Shown: positions 1 through 11,795, counted from the stretch's first letter. The stretch is DNA of 64,000 nucleotides from Bicyclus anynana (GCF_947172395.1 NC_069106.1:6200001-6264000); one strand, 5' to 3'. Program-made: numbers and translations. The notes: generated from the letters alone by a model not told the origin.

Positions 1-95
1 AGTTTATATAAACAAGTTAGATCGTGATCATATACTTTTGACAGAGGTAACGTCTAGCGAGGCAAGTTTAGTGGTAATTGGTCTGAGGTATTAAT
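1..95 (-). repeat. MITE-1 fragment (TCAGACCAATTA-type TIR), cut by window edge
   Basis: On the minus strand it reads CCTCAGACCAATTACC then CTTGCCTCGCTAGACGTTAC, matching the left end of the complete copy at 50705-51036. Confidence 0.6.
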
Positions 96-140
96 CGGGC
101 TTAGTAAACATTCACTTTTCACACTCTAATCGTCTTACTT

Positions 141-335
141 TGAGCTCTCTGGCGCAGTTGTTAGTTCTGTGGTCCACAGAGGTCCTTGGTTCGATTCCAA
201 GCTTGGTTTAGATTAGGATTTTATATGTTCCTATTGTACCTAGTTACCGCTTAGCTAGTTACCAGCCTCCCAGCAAAGACGTTGGTAGGGTGGTGACAGT
301 AGTGTGCACTTCATACATGCATTGAAATACGGCAT
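141..335 (+). repeat. tRNA-derived SINE, diverged SINE B-like
   Basis: It has an A-box-like TCTGGCGCAGTTG and a B-box-like GGTTCGATTCC, then a body with 'accagcctcccagcaaagacg' similarity to SINE B. It is not a tRNA gene, since no acceptor or anticodon fold is preserved. Confidence 0.5.
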
Positions 336-539
336 ACCCTAAGAGTTGTCTTCTTAATGATTTTTCCAGTTTGCTTAGTTTTCTTACTCGTGCATACCCT
401 GATCGAAAACCTTATACCGTAGAATAAAGTAGTACTTCTTCCACAACTCAATTTACAGCGTTACGACCGGTCGTATCCTTATAATAATAATCCGTATAAT
501 TTTAGATTTTTTACATTAAATGTGAAATTTTTCAACAAC

Positions 540-870
540 GTTAAAATACGGCGGTCTAAAAGCTCAATGTGGCGAAGACAGAGTACCTCGCTTGCTCAGG
601 TACGAACCCAGGTAGTATATTAATCAGTGAGGAAAGAGCGCATCGCTCAGAATCTTATAAATACCTCGGGTCGGTCATCCATGAGTCTGGTGTTATTGAC
701 CACGATGTCAAGGTCCGTGTACGTGCTGCTTGGTGAAAATAGCTGGGACCTATGTGATCACAGAATGCTGCTGAACCTCAAGAGACTTGTCTACAAAACC
801 GTAATCCGTTTCCGCATGCTGGAATCCGTAAAACAGAACAGACAGTTCAAAAAAGTATTCCATGCCGATA
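540..870 (+). pseudogene. Relic of a non-LTR retrotransposon reverse transcriptase
   Basis: Broken reading frames carry recognisable pieces of a LINE RT C-terminal region: KTEYLACSG, then YKYLGSVIHESGVIDHDVK.RVRAAW, then LVYKTVIR. Frameshifts and stops separate them. The middle block is the usual 'YLGS...I..D..' segment of RTE/Jockey-type RT. It is inactive and old. Confidence 0.65.
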
Positions 871-1084
871 TCCAAAAGTTGACAAATAATAAATCAGTCG
901 GTTTATAATGGTACGGTTTGTCAGTTATTTGCTAGCCCTTATTCACTGCTATTGATTTGTATATAAATAGATACAAAGGAAAACTTGCATAGGTACATAC
1001 TGGCTGTGGTTTCACCCTTCTTGCAGTGTTTATTATTCTATGACAAAATAGTCCTTGACTGCGATTGTACTTGATGTTAAGTAA

Positions 1085-1540
1085 CGATACAGTCTAATGC
1101 AGCCGTGTGTTGGTCGCGATTGGCATGATGCACATGGCGACCAACACACGTTCAGTTTTATCGGCTGTCAAGCCGTTAGCGCTGCAGGCATTTGAGATTA
1201 CTTGATAGTCAGTGGCTGACATTGGTAGCCAAGTGGCAATGATAGCCAAATTGCTCAATTTTAACAAGCGCTTATGATTCAAAGCCGTAAGTAGTAGACG
1301 ATCGCTTCAACTCTGTAAATTACGCTAGAAAATGGCCTTGCAAACGCTGATCGAATACAGAAATGTAGTTTATGAATGTTTTGCTTTAATACGCGTTACT
1401 TCCGAAGTTTTAATTACCACCGCGATGTGTATAGTATGATGCCGATCGCGAGCAACACACGATCAGTTTTATCGGACGTCAAGCTGGTAGCGCTGCAGAC
1501 ATGTGAGATTACTTGATCGTCAGTGACTGACATAAGAAAA
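1085..1540. repeat. Direct duplication (about 110 bp twice) with an internal inverted repeat
   Basis: The segment at about 1105-1232 recurs at about 1438-1533 (both with CGTTAGCGCTGCAG-like, GAGATTACTTGAT.GTCAGTG.CTGACAT motifs). In the first copy CGTGTGTTGGTCGC and its exact reverse complement GCGACCAACACACG flank a short spacer. Family unknown. Confidence 0.6.
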
Positions 1541-1575
1541 TAGTGGGCTTACTCAGTCCTGGATTAGCTAATAAG

Positions 1576-1790
1576 CTATTTAAGCATCCCGTAAAGGAAG
1601 AAAAAGGTCGAACTTTTTACCGAGGGGTAGTGGTTCGATCCCCGCCTCGTTGGTCTAATGCCGTACCCACTCCTAATACAGTTTTTCCCGACTAGTTGGT
1701 GGAGAATGGGATTATTGGTCATATTTAAAAGATATAGCAAATATTCTTTAAAAATAACTGCACCAGCGAGATTTCGGTATAAAACGAGGC
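1576..1790 (+). repeat. SINE C (tRNA-derived), 5'-truncated
   Basis: It contains the B box GGTTCGATCCCCGCC, then the SINE C body: GTACCCACTCCTAATACAG, TCCCGACTAGTTGG and ATTGGTCATATTTAAAAGAT. Only part of the tRNA-like head remains. Confidence 0.7.
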
Positions 1791-1949
1791 GCATTCTATG
1801 TTGAAATGTACGGTTTTATTTATTTCTCTAAAACATCACAACCTTTTACGTTTAAAGTACAGCATTACGCGGACGCTAGAAGTGCTCTACGGTTTTATGT
1901 TAGAAAAAATATTCCAAGCGCTTTTTAGTACACGCTATAACATACGTGC

Positions 1950-2395
1950 AGTGTCTCTTTTTTATTTATCACCATATAGTGTCAAAGCAAATTTGTATCT
2001 ACTTAGCTCAGACAAATTATATAGGGACTTTACCCTTTGTCAAAGTATAAAATCAACGATCCATCTATACTAATATAATAAAGCTGAAGAGTTTGTTTGT
2101 TTGTTTGATTGAACGTGCTAATCTTAGGAACTACTGGTCCGATTTAAATAATTCTTTCAGTGTTAGATAGCCTATTTATTGAGGAAGGCTATAGGCTATA
2201 TTTTATCCCCATATACCTACGGGAACGGAAACCACGCGGATGAAACCGCGCGGCGTCTACTAGTATCACCATATAGTGTCAAAGAAAATTTGTATCTACT
2301 TAGCTCAGACGACTTATATAGGGACGTTACCACTTTGTCAAAGTATAAAATCAACGATATATACAACATAATAGTGGGTTCGATTGATTCTATTT
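1950..2395 (+). repeat. Direct repeat flanking the Helitron at 2064
   Basis: About 90 bp (TATCACCATATAGTGTCAAAG... to ...AAAATCAACGAT) occurs at 1966-2060 and again at 2266-2360, immediately on either side of the Helitron. The H1 copy therefore sits in or next to a duplicated segment. Confidence 0.7.
2064..2264 (+). mobile_element. Helitron H1, near full length (about 200 bp, non-autonomous)
   Basis: It begins TCTATACTAATAT and ends CTAGT, with the hairpin CGCGG-ATGAAA-CCGCG about 10 bp before the CTAG end. No TIRs or target-site duplication are seen. This matches the structure of short lepidopteran Helitrons. Confidence 0.85.
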
Positions 2396-2699
2396 TCGGA
2401 TCTTGACGAAGAAATACTTGAGTTTAAGTGATATTAGGACACTGTAATTTTGTTACTTGACACGGTGACATGCTGGACGTATGTACTGTACTGGACGTAT
2501 ATAATGTATTTTTTTTTTACTTTACAATAGTTAGCTCTTGTGCCCTTGACTACAATCTCACTATTTCATTGAGTTATTTTTACTAATATTATAAAGTGGC
2601 AAAGTGTTTTGACCTAGTGGTGTTGTGTTGTTGTCTGCGGAACTGATTTGAAAACTCTTTTACTACTAGAAGTACTCTCCTGTAAGGTGGGAGGCCGTT

Positions 2700-2940
2700 A
2701 CATAGGCTGATAATTAGGTTATTTTTATTTTTTTACAAGTTAGCCCTTGACTACAATCTCACCTGATGCAAAGTGATGATGCAGTCTAAGGTGAAAGCAG
2801 GCTAACTTGTTAGGAGGATGAAAATCAACACCCCCTTTCGGTTTCTACACGGCATCATACCGGAACGCTAAATCGCTTTGCGGTACGTCTTTGCCGGTAG
2901 GGTGGTAACTAGCCACGGCCGAAGCCTCCCATCAGCCAAA
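2700..2940 (-). repeat. SINE B body, reverse
   Basis: It carries the minus-strand SINE B body (GTTAGCCCTTGACTACAATC through CCACGGCCGAAGCCTCCCA). The tRNA-like head is missing and a poly-T run lies upstream (the poly-A tail on the other strand). Confidence 0.8.
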
Positions 2941-3486
2941 TTATTTTTTAGGCCTAATTATTAATTTATTTATTTATACACAAACATTATAGCATACATA
3001 AAAAAGAAAATATTGAAGTAGGATACAAAAAGGCAGCCTTATCGCTTCATAGCGATTTTTTTCCAGTCAATATCAAGTTAAGGCTTACCTACTAGTGTTT
3101 ATTCTGCTTTGCATGTTTGTACAGAAACTTACGAACACAAATAACATCGCATTAATTAGTCAGAACACGCTAAACTGAATTTGACTAATGCGTAGCGTAA
3201 GCAAGATGGATGGGCGGATTCGATTCTCGTTTTAAAGCTATTGTGTTAAATTTAACCATTATTAATTATTAACAGCTACCCAACGCATGTGACTATGTCC
3301 GTGTCAAATTACGTGTAAAATTCTGTGTTTTCTACCAACTTTTGCATCATAACGCAAACAGAGCAAACGCAAACAGTGCAAAATCTTTTAAGAATCAGAA
3401 TCATTTATTTGCAAGAAACATTAAATTTAGTTATACAAAGCTGTTATTATGCATTATGTAATAATGTATCACCATTAATAGGTATC

Positions 3487-3736
3487 ATCATTATCAGCCC
3501 ATATTCGGGTCACTGCTGGGATCGAGTTCCCTCTCAGACTGAGAGGGATTAGGCCATTAGTCCACCACGCTGGCCCAATGGCTGGATTGGCAGACTTCAC
3601 ACACGCAGAGAATTTAAAAAATCTCAGGTATGCACGTTTCCTCGCGATGTTTTTCCTTCACCGTTTGAGATACCTGTTATTTAATTTCTTAAAATGCACA
3701 CAACTGAAGGTCACATCCACTGGGCTATCACGGCTC
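3487..3736 (-). repeat. SINE A, reverse, lacking part of the head
   Basis: It reads from CAGCCCATATTCGGGTCACT to the A-box end CACTGGGCTATCACGGCT. The B-box region is deleted. Confidence 0.8.
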
Positions 3737-4379
3737 CAAAGTTAATACTAAAGTTACTAAAATGAATAACAAAATGAAAAAATACATAACTTTCCCCCAT
3801 GTTTCCATTTCACCGCGTATAATTAGGTTGATAATCGAATTATTTCAGTTTTATTCACTTCTGAACTTATTCTCGGTCGACCTTTTAAGTTATACAATAT
3901 TAGCCTTGAATTTAATTTTGTTTCATTTACGTAAATGCTACCAGTTTTAGGTTAATTCCATTCTTTACTTGTATAAGTGGAAAATTTAATTTATCAAATG
4001 GGAGAACTGTTTCGCTTCTTTAGTGCGTTATTAGACTTTGTGTAACGTTTTTCTAGGGATTAGGTTTTTTCGAAAGGCGATTCTTTTTAAAATTAAATTC
4101 ATAATGTATTGTATTCGTATTCGCAAGTTATTTGAATTGCATTTTAAAAACGATACCCAATTCTTCTTCTCGGGATACAATAAACAATATTATAAAAGAG
4201 AATTCCTATTTATAAAATTACTTAGACTAAAAAAAAACAAAATAACAAAGTAGAACAAAAATAACACAAAAGAAAAAAAACAATGAATAATTAAAAATAC
4301 AAAAATTTTGACCATATAATATAACACTATATCAAGATAAATTTATATTGATTACTAAGATAAATTCATTCTTATCATA
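3737..4379. other. AT-rich stretch, nothing recognised
   Basis: Short frames here are chance openings in AT-rich DNA. No repeat family or gene motif was recognised. Confidence 0.6.
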
Positions 4380-4500
4380 ACTGTCTTGTTGGTACAGTGG
4401 TTATCCTATCTGGATTCATATCACGAGGTTCTGAATTCGAGTCTAGGGTCAGTATTACCTGCTGCTTTTCTTTCTTCCAAGAAATTGTCATTAAACATTT
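4380..4500 (+). repeat. SINE D (tRNA-like) copy
   Basis: It has a head-like TTGGTACAGTGGTTATC, a B-box-like TTCTGAATTCGAGTC, and a tail with TTTCTTCCAAGAAATT. The same arrangement recurs at 21838-21955. Confidence 0.45.
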
Positions 4501-4554
4501 TCAGCCCGCAATAGGAAAATTAAGGTGATCTTACTTACAGCAGACTTACTTATC

Positions 4555-4775
4555 AGAGTGAAATGATGTGCGCGCTACCTAATGCGGGGTCGCCATTCTA
4601 GCACCTTGGGACCCCAACGTCCAACAGCTGTTCGAACTATGTGCCCCGCCCATTGCCACTTCAGCTTCGCAACATCAGATAGATAGTGATCGTTAGAAGT
4701 GGGTGTACGACAATAGTCAAACGGATGGGGATCGAATCCATGACCTTTTGGTGTTTAGTTCCGCCCCTTAACCCT
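4555..4775 (-). repeat. RTE-like LINE fragment joined to a SINE C fragment, reverse
   Basis: 4570-4680 is the minus strand of the LINE 3' coding region (AKLKWQWAGH, then RWGPKVLEWRP equivalents). 4695-4775 resembles the SINE C head and body on the minus strand (GTACGACAATAG, GGGGATCGAA). Confidence 0.65.
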
Positions 4776-4814
4776 AGATTACTGAGGTTTGTAGTCCATT
4801 ATATATCCTCTTTA

Positions 4815-5110
4815 ACAACCCATATTCGGCTCATCGTTGAGCACAAGTCTCCTCGCAGAATGAGAGGCGTTAAGCTAATAATCCACCACGCTGGCCTAAT
4901 GCAGATTGGCAGACTTCAAACACATAGAGAATTAAGAAAAATCTCATGTCCATGTTTCCTCAAGATTTTTTTTCCTTCACCGTTTAAGGCGAGTGATATC
5001 TTACACTAATAAAATGCACATAACTGAAATAATAAAGAGGTGCATGCCTCGAACCGGTTTTGAACCTACGCCTTCTGAATCAAAGGGAGATGTCTCACTA
5101 TCACGGCCTT
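4815..5110 (-). repeat. SINE A, reverse, near full length
   Basis: It starts CAACCCATATTCGGCTCA and ends in the A-box complement CACTATCACGGCC. The B box (GGTTTTGAACC on this strand) is diverged. Confidence 0.85.
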
Positions 5111-5114
5111 AAGT

Positions 5115-6240
5115 CCATTTTAAGATACAAGTAATATAAAGGCTTTAATCCGTTGTTACTACTGATACGAACAAGTCAAGGGTAATAATAACCAAGGGCA
5201 TGGCGTGCGAGGTCGAACCAACCTCGCTTGAAGACTTGCTTTCGCCTATTTTCGACCCCTCACTTATGGTATAAATAGAAAGTTATGTAAGGTAACGAAT
5301 TGCATAGCCTATTTGATCAGGTTTAAAAACTTTGATCGGTTTTATACAGTGAAAAACACCTATTTCGAAATCGCATTGTTACGAAATGAAAATAATTGTT
5401 ACGAAATTGAACAAACCTAGTACGGCTAGGTTTTTCGATATTTATTTTTAATCATCTTTAACACTATAACAAAGCCGTACATTAATAATTAGTTGTAATT
5501 CATCATTTGTACCTGAGAAATTCCATTCACTCGCGTACTCACCTGTACCTCTCAGAAATGACGGCATAGTGCTCAGAGTCATTTTCTGATATAGTAACAG
5601 CCTACTAAGAAATTCAAGGGCTTGTAGCAGCTTGCAGTCTATTAAGCCTGATTGAAATCAATGAATTTATTTCCCGAGAGAGGGAGAGAGAGAGGAGATT
5701 ACCCCCTACAACACCATAAACTTTACTTCTTTATAATTATTAGTGTAGACTATTGCCGAGGCAACTTCACCCCATTGGCTGGTTAAGCAAGCAGCCAATT
5801 AGCTATCGGCGACAAACTGACACTAAAGCCGCATATATTAAAGAAGATTTTCTTAGTTGTTTTATCCGCCATCCCTAAAATCGGTCAAGGGATCATTACC
5901 CCATAGAAAAGTGCCAATTCACCCAAACAAGCTCTCTATTACACGCATCAGTCGGTCAAGTCGTTTGTAGCCAGCCTAACGCCTTCGGCTCTTCACAACA
6001 ATGTAAAGATAAAAATAAATTGAGGAAGTCTTGTCTTTTTGTGTCCCCACGAATTCGTTCCACTTTAAATGCAAAAACGTTCTTTTATCTTTTTCTATTA
6101 GGCTTACAAATGTAACAAAGGCAATCTTTCGGTCCAATTAGGGTTGTTTTTAACCATGCTAGCATTGAACATGGCAACACTGTCGATGGATGGTTCTAGA
6201 GTTTTTTTTTATATTTTTCTTTTTTTTAATTCTTTTGTAA
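5115..6240. other. Unassigned intergenic sequence
   Basis: Mixed-composition DNA with no recognised gene. A short GA-rich run (GAGAGAGGGAGAGAG) is at about 5675, and the 3' tail of a SINE B (reverse) is at about 6240-6290. Confidence 0.5.
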
Positions 6241-6289
6241 AGAATAAAAAAAAAATAAAAAAAAAGCTTAGCCCTTGACTACAATATAA

Positions 6290-6660
6290 CTCGCTTATAT
6301 AATAACTTCACTTGGAACTATGTATTTAAGAAAATCTTGGAATCTTAATTTGACCCACTTCCCGGTTTTCAATTAGGATGAATGAAATTTTGCACACGCT
6401 CTGAGTTCTGATGACAATACATGACTAGATAAGGAACGTCATTACAAATACAATATGGCAGCCTCCTGAAGATGGCGGACTGGCTCTTTGAAATCCACCC
6501 CCATGATATGGATATCAAATGAAAGGGTTTGCTGCCAGGAATACGAAAAAAATAGTCACGTGACTTAGATCCAATATGGCGGACGTCCAAGATGGCGGAA
6601 TTTAAAATGCACTCCCATGGGTATCAAGCGTGTTTTTTAGTTTCATAAACTATTCATGTT
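6290..6660 (+). repeat. Interspersed repeat with CAATATGGCGGA motifs
   Basis: It contains GAAGATGGCGGACTGGC, ATGGATATCAAATGAAAGGG, AGTCACGTGACTTAGATCC and CCAAGATGGCGG. An inverted copy lies at 39405-39690. Similar blocks are common in insect genomes; class unknown. Confidence 0.7.
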
Positions 6661-6745
6661 ATTTTAAAAACTTGTTATTGAAATTGAGTGAGAGATCAGA
6701 TTTAGCAACTGAATTTCAATGCACGCCTACTTATATTATAACTTG

Positions 6746-7068
6746 TATGCGGTTAATGAAGAGATCCGCAGAAGAACCAAAGTTACTAACATAGCTCAAC
6801 GAGTCTCGAAGCTCAAGTGGCAATGGGCGGGGCACACAGTTCGTAGAGCCGATGGAAGTTGGGACCCCAAGGTGCTAGAATGGCGACCCCACACTAGAAA
6901 GCGCAGTGTTGGTCAACCCCCACCAGGTGGACTGACGATAGATATCGCGTCAACGGGGATTCGCTGGATGCAGGCGACTCAGAATTGTGATGTTTGGAAA
7001 TCCCTACAAAAGGTCTATGCTCTGCAGTGAACGTCCATCGGCTGATATGATGATGATGATGATGATGA
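6746..7068 (+). mobile_element. RTE-like LINE 3' end (truncated, coding remnant)
   Basis: The open frame encodes NEEIRRRTKVTNIAQRVSKL then KWQWAGHTVRRADGSWDPKV, the C-terminal region seen in lepidopteran 'endonuclease-reverse transcriptase' LINEs. It ends with CATCGGCTGATATGATGATG and a (GAT)n tail. The 5' part is missing, as usual for target-primed insertions. Confidence 0.85.
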
Positions 7069-7662
7069 CGTAATTATATTGCAGTCCCCATTATATGAGA
7101 ATTAATTTGTTTTAGCATTTCGTATGAGGCGTGCTCTGTTATATGCAGCAAAAAAACAAACAAACAAATAGAATTGAAACAAAAATTCCGATACAATTAA
7201 CAATTATTTTATCAAAGGCAAGGCCTATCTCCTTTAGACGAACTGTACTAATTTCATTTATCTACAAGATCCAAGCGCAATTCTGATTAGGTAGACGTCT
7301 AGACTTAATCGTTGTTCTATTTAGGTTCACGGCAATGCCAATTTGCTGAGTAATGTTTATTCAACTTAATAATGATTTAATACCTCCAATAAAAGATAAA
7401 CAGAGTTATAATGTTTAATTTTGATACATGGAAGTTTGTACATTGAATTTTTACTATTACTACTAGTACTAATATTTAAATATGTAAAAGTTTTTATGTA
7501 AAATGTTATAATTCTGTTATATGTTAACTACAGTTGTTCTGTTTGGTGAATGAGGGGGGCACCCGGTAATATGAGTTTTCCACCTAGTACAGGGACCCTT
7601 GCTACTTGTTTGTAAGACTTAGTTAATGAATAAGAATTTTTTAAATTAAAAAAAAATTCTGT
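7069..7662. other. AT-rich stretch, nothing recognised
   Basis: No element or gene motif recognised apart from short A- and T-runs. Confidence 0.5.
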
Positions 7663-7768
7663 CTGCCAATTCCGCATTCGGCCAGCGTGGTGGACAATTG
7701 GCCTAACCCCTCTCAATCTGAGAGGAGACTCGAGCTCAGCAGTGAGCCGAATATGGGTTGATAACGAC
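7663..7768 (+). repeat. SINE A 3' end only
   Basis: It spans TGCCAATTCCGCATTCGGCC through GAGCCGAATATGGGTTGATA. The head is absent. Confidence 0.8.
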
Positions 7769-8379
7769 GACAGGCGTGGGTTTGGTTTTGCACAAAAAAT
7801 ACTGCACCGTCCCCTGGTGAGTACCTTAACACCTAAAACATGCACCAATCAAATCTTAACCTATCACTGAAAATTATACTAGTAGTTTTGGAAATAAGTG
7901 GCAACATTGGTTTGTATTTTCTCACCCCTAAACTTATATACCTTCTCCGTACTACGTTCAGTTGTGTATATACAAAATAGTGACGTACAACAAACATTTT
8001 ACAATAATACCGCTAGTTTTCATACAAATGTAAGTTCGTTCATAACAGTATAGGGGTAGGTTTTATTGATTCGTAGCATTGGAAGGTCATTATCTCAGCA
8101 CAGCTTGGAAACACGCCAAAGGTCCGCGTTATAGCTCGTACAGTCGAACTTGGCTTGTATCAAATTGCCCCTTACACGGTCGTTTTCAATCGAGTTTCCA
8201 TTTGGTAGTCTAATAAATGGGGATTAGGGACGCCTTCGACGGATATTACAGGTATGTAGAACATCTACAGGCTGTGAGAGGTCACCTTCAGTTTAGTACT
8301 GCTTTCCTTAGCTTGTTATTCGTAGTAAGTATATTATTTTGACGCGAATAAGTCTTTAACCCGCTAACGATGACGCATG

Positions 8380-8600
8380 TCTGGAGACCGGGTGATTTAA
8401 AAAATCCAAATAACTTTTGCTACTGAAAACTATTTATGACTGACTGCAAAAAAGGAGGAGGTTCTCAATTCGGTTACTCTATAACTTCGTCATTTCTTAA
8501 CCAATTTTAATTGGTTCCATTTAATTTTCATGAAAATCGATTCAATGTCGTGTTAAAATGAAAATAACGAAATTATTAAACTGATTTTTATAAAAATAAA
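8380..8600 (-). repeat. Interspersed repeat with AAGTCGG/GGAGGAGGTTCTCAATTC motif
   Basis: The minus-strand counterpart of the repeat at 15930-16225 (AGAACCTCCTCCTTTTTT, GACGAAGTTAT, TTTGGTTAA.AAATGA). Confidence 0.55.
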
Positions 8601-9220
8601 ATACTAGGACACTAAAAACAGAAAGTAAAATCGTTTTAACAAAAAAAATGAACCGATTTTAACATCACAAAAATGATTTAAATTTTTTTCATTTTCATTT
8701 CATTTCATACCTACCTACTAGAGTCCATACAGGCCCACCGGGTTACCTTTTAAAAATCCATGTATGAATGTATGGTTATTGGATGTATAAGAAACCGGAG
8801 TTTGTATCAAGCGGTATGAATTTCCTTTTCCTTGGGACAGCTTACTTTCGTCAAAACTCCATCCTTCGCCATTGATACCTACTATCTTCACTGATAATAA
8901 TACTGCAATCAGCAAATTCCTCCTCATGCTTTTGCTCGAAGTCTAGACGTGTTTTAAAACTTACTTGAGTAACTTGAATACTCCGAGATTGAATTTCAAG
9001 GAATATAAAATTTAAGTCCACATTACGACCAATTTTCATCCGATTTCGTGTTTGATGACTGTCGTAAAAGTGAGATAAACCACAAATTTACATGTTTAGG
9101 TTTTAGAGGTTTTCGGATTCACTGTAATAAAAGAATCCCGTTCTGGCAAGAACTCTTTGTAATCCATGTTTGCGTCTATACTTTTATTTTGTTCTAGGAA
9201 ATCATAAGCGGTTTGTTAAA
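8601..9220. other. Unassigned sequence
   Basis: Two short minus-strand frames at 8718-9039 look like chance openings. No recognised motif. Confidence 0.45.
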
Positions 9221-9707
9221 AATAGGGATGATGACAGTTCTTTAAATTGTATATAAATTAGGAGTATAATTAATAGTAAAGCAATTTTGTAAAAGTAACA
9301 GGATATCTGCGATCATTACTTTCGGGATTTAAAAGGTCAGATTTGTGCTACTGCCACGGATACCTGCAAAACGCCCCATACAAAATCGCACGAATTAATG
9401 ACGTCGTTGATTCGCTGATTGTTAGATTTGTACGGGCATTCAAACAAAATTACAAATGTCTATGTTATTTGTGCGTTTATGTTTATAGTTTATATGTATA
9501 TCGTTTAATGTAAGGAAGCTAAAAATGTATGAATTAACATCTAATTATGATAAAAGAATTTTAGTAGATTTCGAAATTTTATAGTCTTATTTATTTTGCA
9601 AACATCCAATCAATCTTTGTTTTTTTACATATTAATTATTTTACATTGACCTTATTTACCCGAATGTCTCATAAAAATCAATATATTCAAACCTAGTCAT
9701 CATGCCC
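9221..9707 (-). mobile_element. MITE-2 (GGGATGATGAC TIR), complete, reverse
   Basis: It begins AATAGGGATGATGACAG and ends CTAGTCATCATGCCC, so an 11-bp inverted terminal repeat encloses about 490 bp with no coding capacity. Other copies: 17930, 32101 and 61990. Confidence 0.8.
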
Positions 9708-9859
9708 GTTGCGAAAATAACATGTAGAAAATATATTCTCTGAACCAACTATTTAAAAAAATACCATAAAAACTTCAGTTTCTGAAGAATAACATTTATA
9801 TTTCACTAAATTATTTATTTTTTGAATCGCAAGACCTTGACAAATTATACGGATAGGTA

Positions 9860-10350
9860 TATTATACCTAAACCTTCCTCACAAAAAACATCTATTTGTG
9901 AAAAAAAAAAATATGAAATCCATTCAGTAGTTTTTGAGTTTATCGCGAACACACAGACAGATAAACGTATCAGAAGATATTTTACACTATAATATCCACC
10001 CTGTGGTTTTATCCGCGTAGTTCCCGTTCCCGTAAGAATACGGGGATAAAATAAAGCCTACTAGCGAACGCCGTCAAATTTAGTTTTTCACAAATCCCTC
10101 GGGAACCATGGATTTTTCGGGGATGAAAAGTAGTTTTTTTGTTAATCCAGAGTAAAATCTATTTCCATTCCAAATTTTAGCTAAATCGGTTCAGTAGTTG
10201 CGGCTTTAAAGAGTAACAAATATCCAATCAAACATAATATTAGTAGGATTTTTCTCACTGATAATGTAGCTCTCTATTGGTAACAGAACTATTAAAATCA
10301 CTTTAGTAGTTTAAAAGTGAAAGCGTAACAAACGATCACATTAGTGTTTA
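9860..10350 (-). mobile_element. Helitron H2 nested in an older Helitron-like copy
   Basis: ACTAGCGAACGCC at 10060 to ATTAGTAGGAT at about 10247 is an H2 copy on the minus strand. On its left is CGTTCCCGTAAGAATACGG..AAAATAAAGCCT and on its right CACTGATAATGTAGCTC..AGTTTAAAAG, which read as the two parts of one interrupted H1-like copy. Confidence 0.65.
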
Positions 10351-11260
10351 TAATATTACTCGTAGTTAAGTTAAATCTACACTTTTTATTGGATTGCATA
10401 GGGTAGTTTGTCAACAATTTCATACTTTACCGTGACCTTGAATCCAAAATTAGACCTCTGGCACGAAGCCAAGCAAGCAAGCGTAGGTTCGATAGCAATC
10501 AGTTGTACCAATTTAATATAGCCTCAGTTGTAGACGTAGGCCACATTTTATACTGTTAGATTTACTTAGTCGAGGTTACTACATCATTGATGAGTTCCTT
10601 AATGATAAATATGCTTGGAGGCCGTTGGATCAGCTTCCACCTTCACACAGGAAGTAAAGCTATAAGAAATTGCAATGTTGTCATCAACTGTATATTATAA
10701 TATTGTACGATTTTTTTTAAAAGAACAACTGTTGAGTTTCTTGCCGGTTTCTTCTCAGCAGAACCTGCCTGCCGGTGGTAGAATCTTAACAAATAGTCAA
10801 CTGACGTGTCAAAAGTGCTTGTAAACTGAGCCTACTTGAAATAAATTAATTTTGACTTTGAATTTAGATATGTTACGTGCCTACAAAAACAACGCAAAAA
10901 GTGAGTCGATTTTAGCCACTCCGCTCAGTACACACATACACAGTTTTGTGGTTACTTACATTATATATTTATGCATATATAGTTTTTACGCTTTCTGAAC
11001 ATACAACTCGACATTGTAGACAATTATTAGGTATTATTTGTTTAACTTTCGTTGTTTACTATGCGACTAAGTGAAGTTAGGACTTTTGTTTGCCTCAGTT
11101 ACGACGCGGTAATGACATGTCTATAATAGTATAAAATCTTTGATCGTAGGCCGTAGCTACATGTGAAGCCAATCCTTTATATTGTGTATAGGAACTGGTC
11201 TACGTTTTGAACATTTGCCTGTTAGTTAATAGTAATTAGTTGCTTAGTGATTAATGATAA
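10351..11260. other. Unassigned AT-rich sequence
   Basis: No gene or family recognised. About 10730-10860 carries a 'GTTTCTTGCCGGTTTCTTCTC' stretch common in lepidopteran retroelement 3' ends, but I cannot assign it. Confidence 0.4.
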
Positions 11261-11263
11261 AAG

Positions 11264-11795
11264 AACCGTGATATAACCCAGTGGATATAACCTCTGCCTT
11301 CAATTCAGACGGTGTAGGTTCGAGTCCGGTTCGGTACATGCACCTCAAACTTTTCAGTTAATGTGCGTTTTAAGAAATTAAATATCACGTGTTTCAAACG
11401 GTAAAGAAAAAACATCGTGATGAAACCTGCAACTTTTTTTTTAAATCCTTGAATGTTAACCCTCAATCCTTACAATCTCACCTGATGGTTAGTGATGATG
11501 CAATCTAAGATGGAAGCGGACTAACTTAGGAGGAGGATGACAATCCACACTCCTTTCGGTTTCTACAAGACATCGTACCGGAACGTTAAATCACATGCCA
11601 GTAGTCTTTGCCGATAGGGTGGTAACTGGCCACGGTCGAAGCCTACCTGGACCTTTTACCTGATAGTTTTCTTAATTCTCTACGTATGTGAAGTCTACCA
11701 ATCCGTATTAGGCCAGCGTGGAGGACTTAACCCCTCTCATTCTGAGAGGAGACTCGTGATCAACAATGAGCCGAATATGGGAAGTTCATGATGAT
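11264..11795 (+). repeat. SINE A interrupted by a SINE B insertion
   Basis: The head has A box TATAACCCAGTGG and B box GGTTCGAGTCC, continuing to CGTGATGAAACCTGCA (about 11430). The body resumes at about 11660 (TTTTCTTAATTCTCTACG...) and ends GCCGAATATGGG. Confidence 0.85.
11432..11655 (-). repeat. SINE B inserted inside SINE A
   Basis: A minus-strand SINE B body (ACAATCTCACCTGATGGTTAG to CCACGGTCGAAGCC) lies between the two halves of the SINE A at 11264-11795, which dates SINE B activity after that SINE A. Confidence 0.8.
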
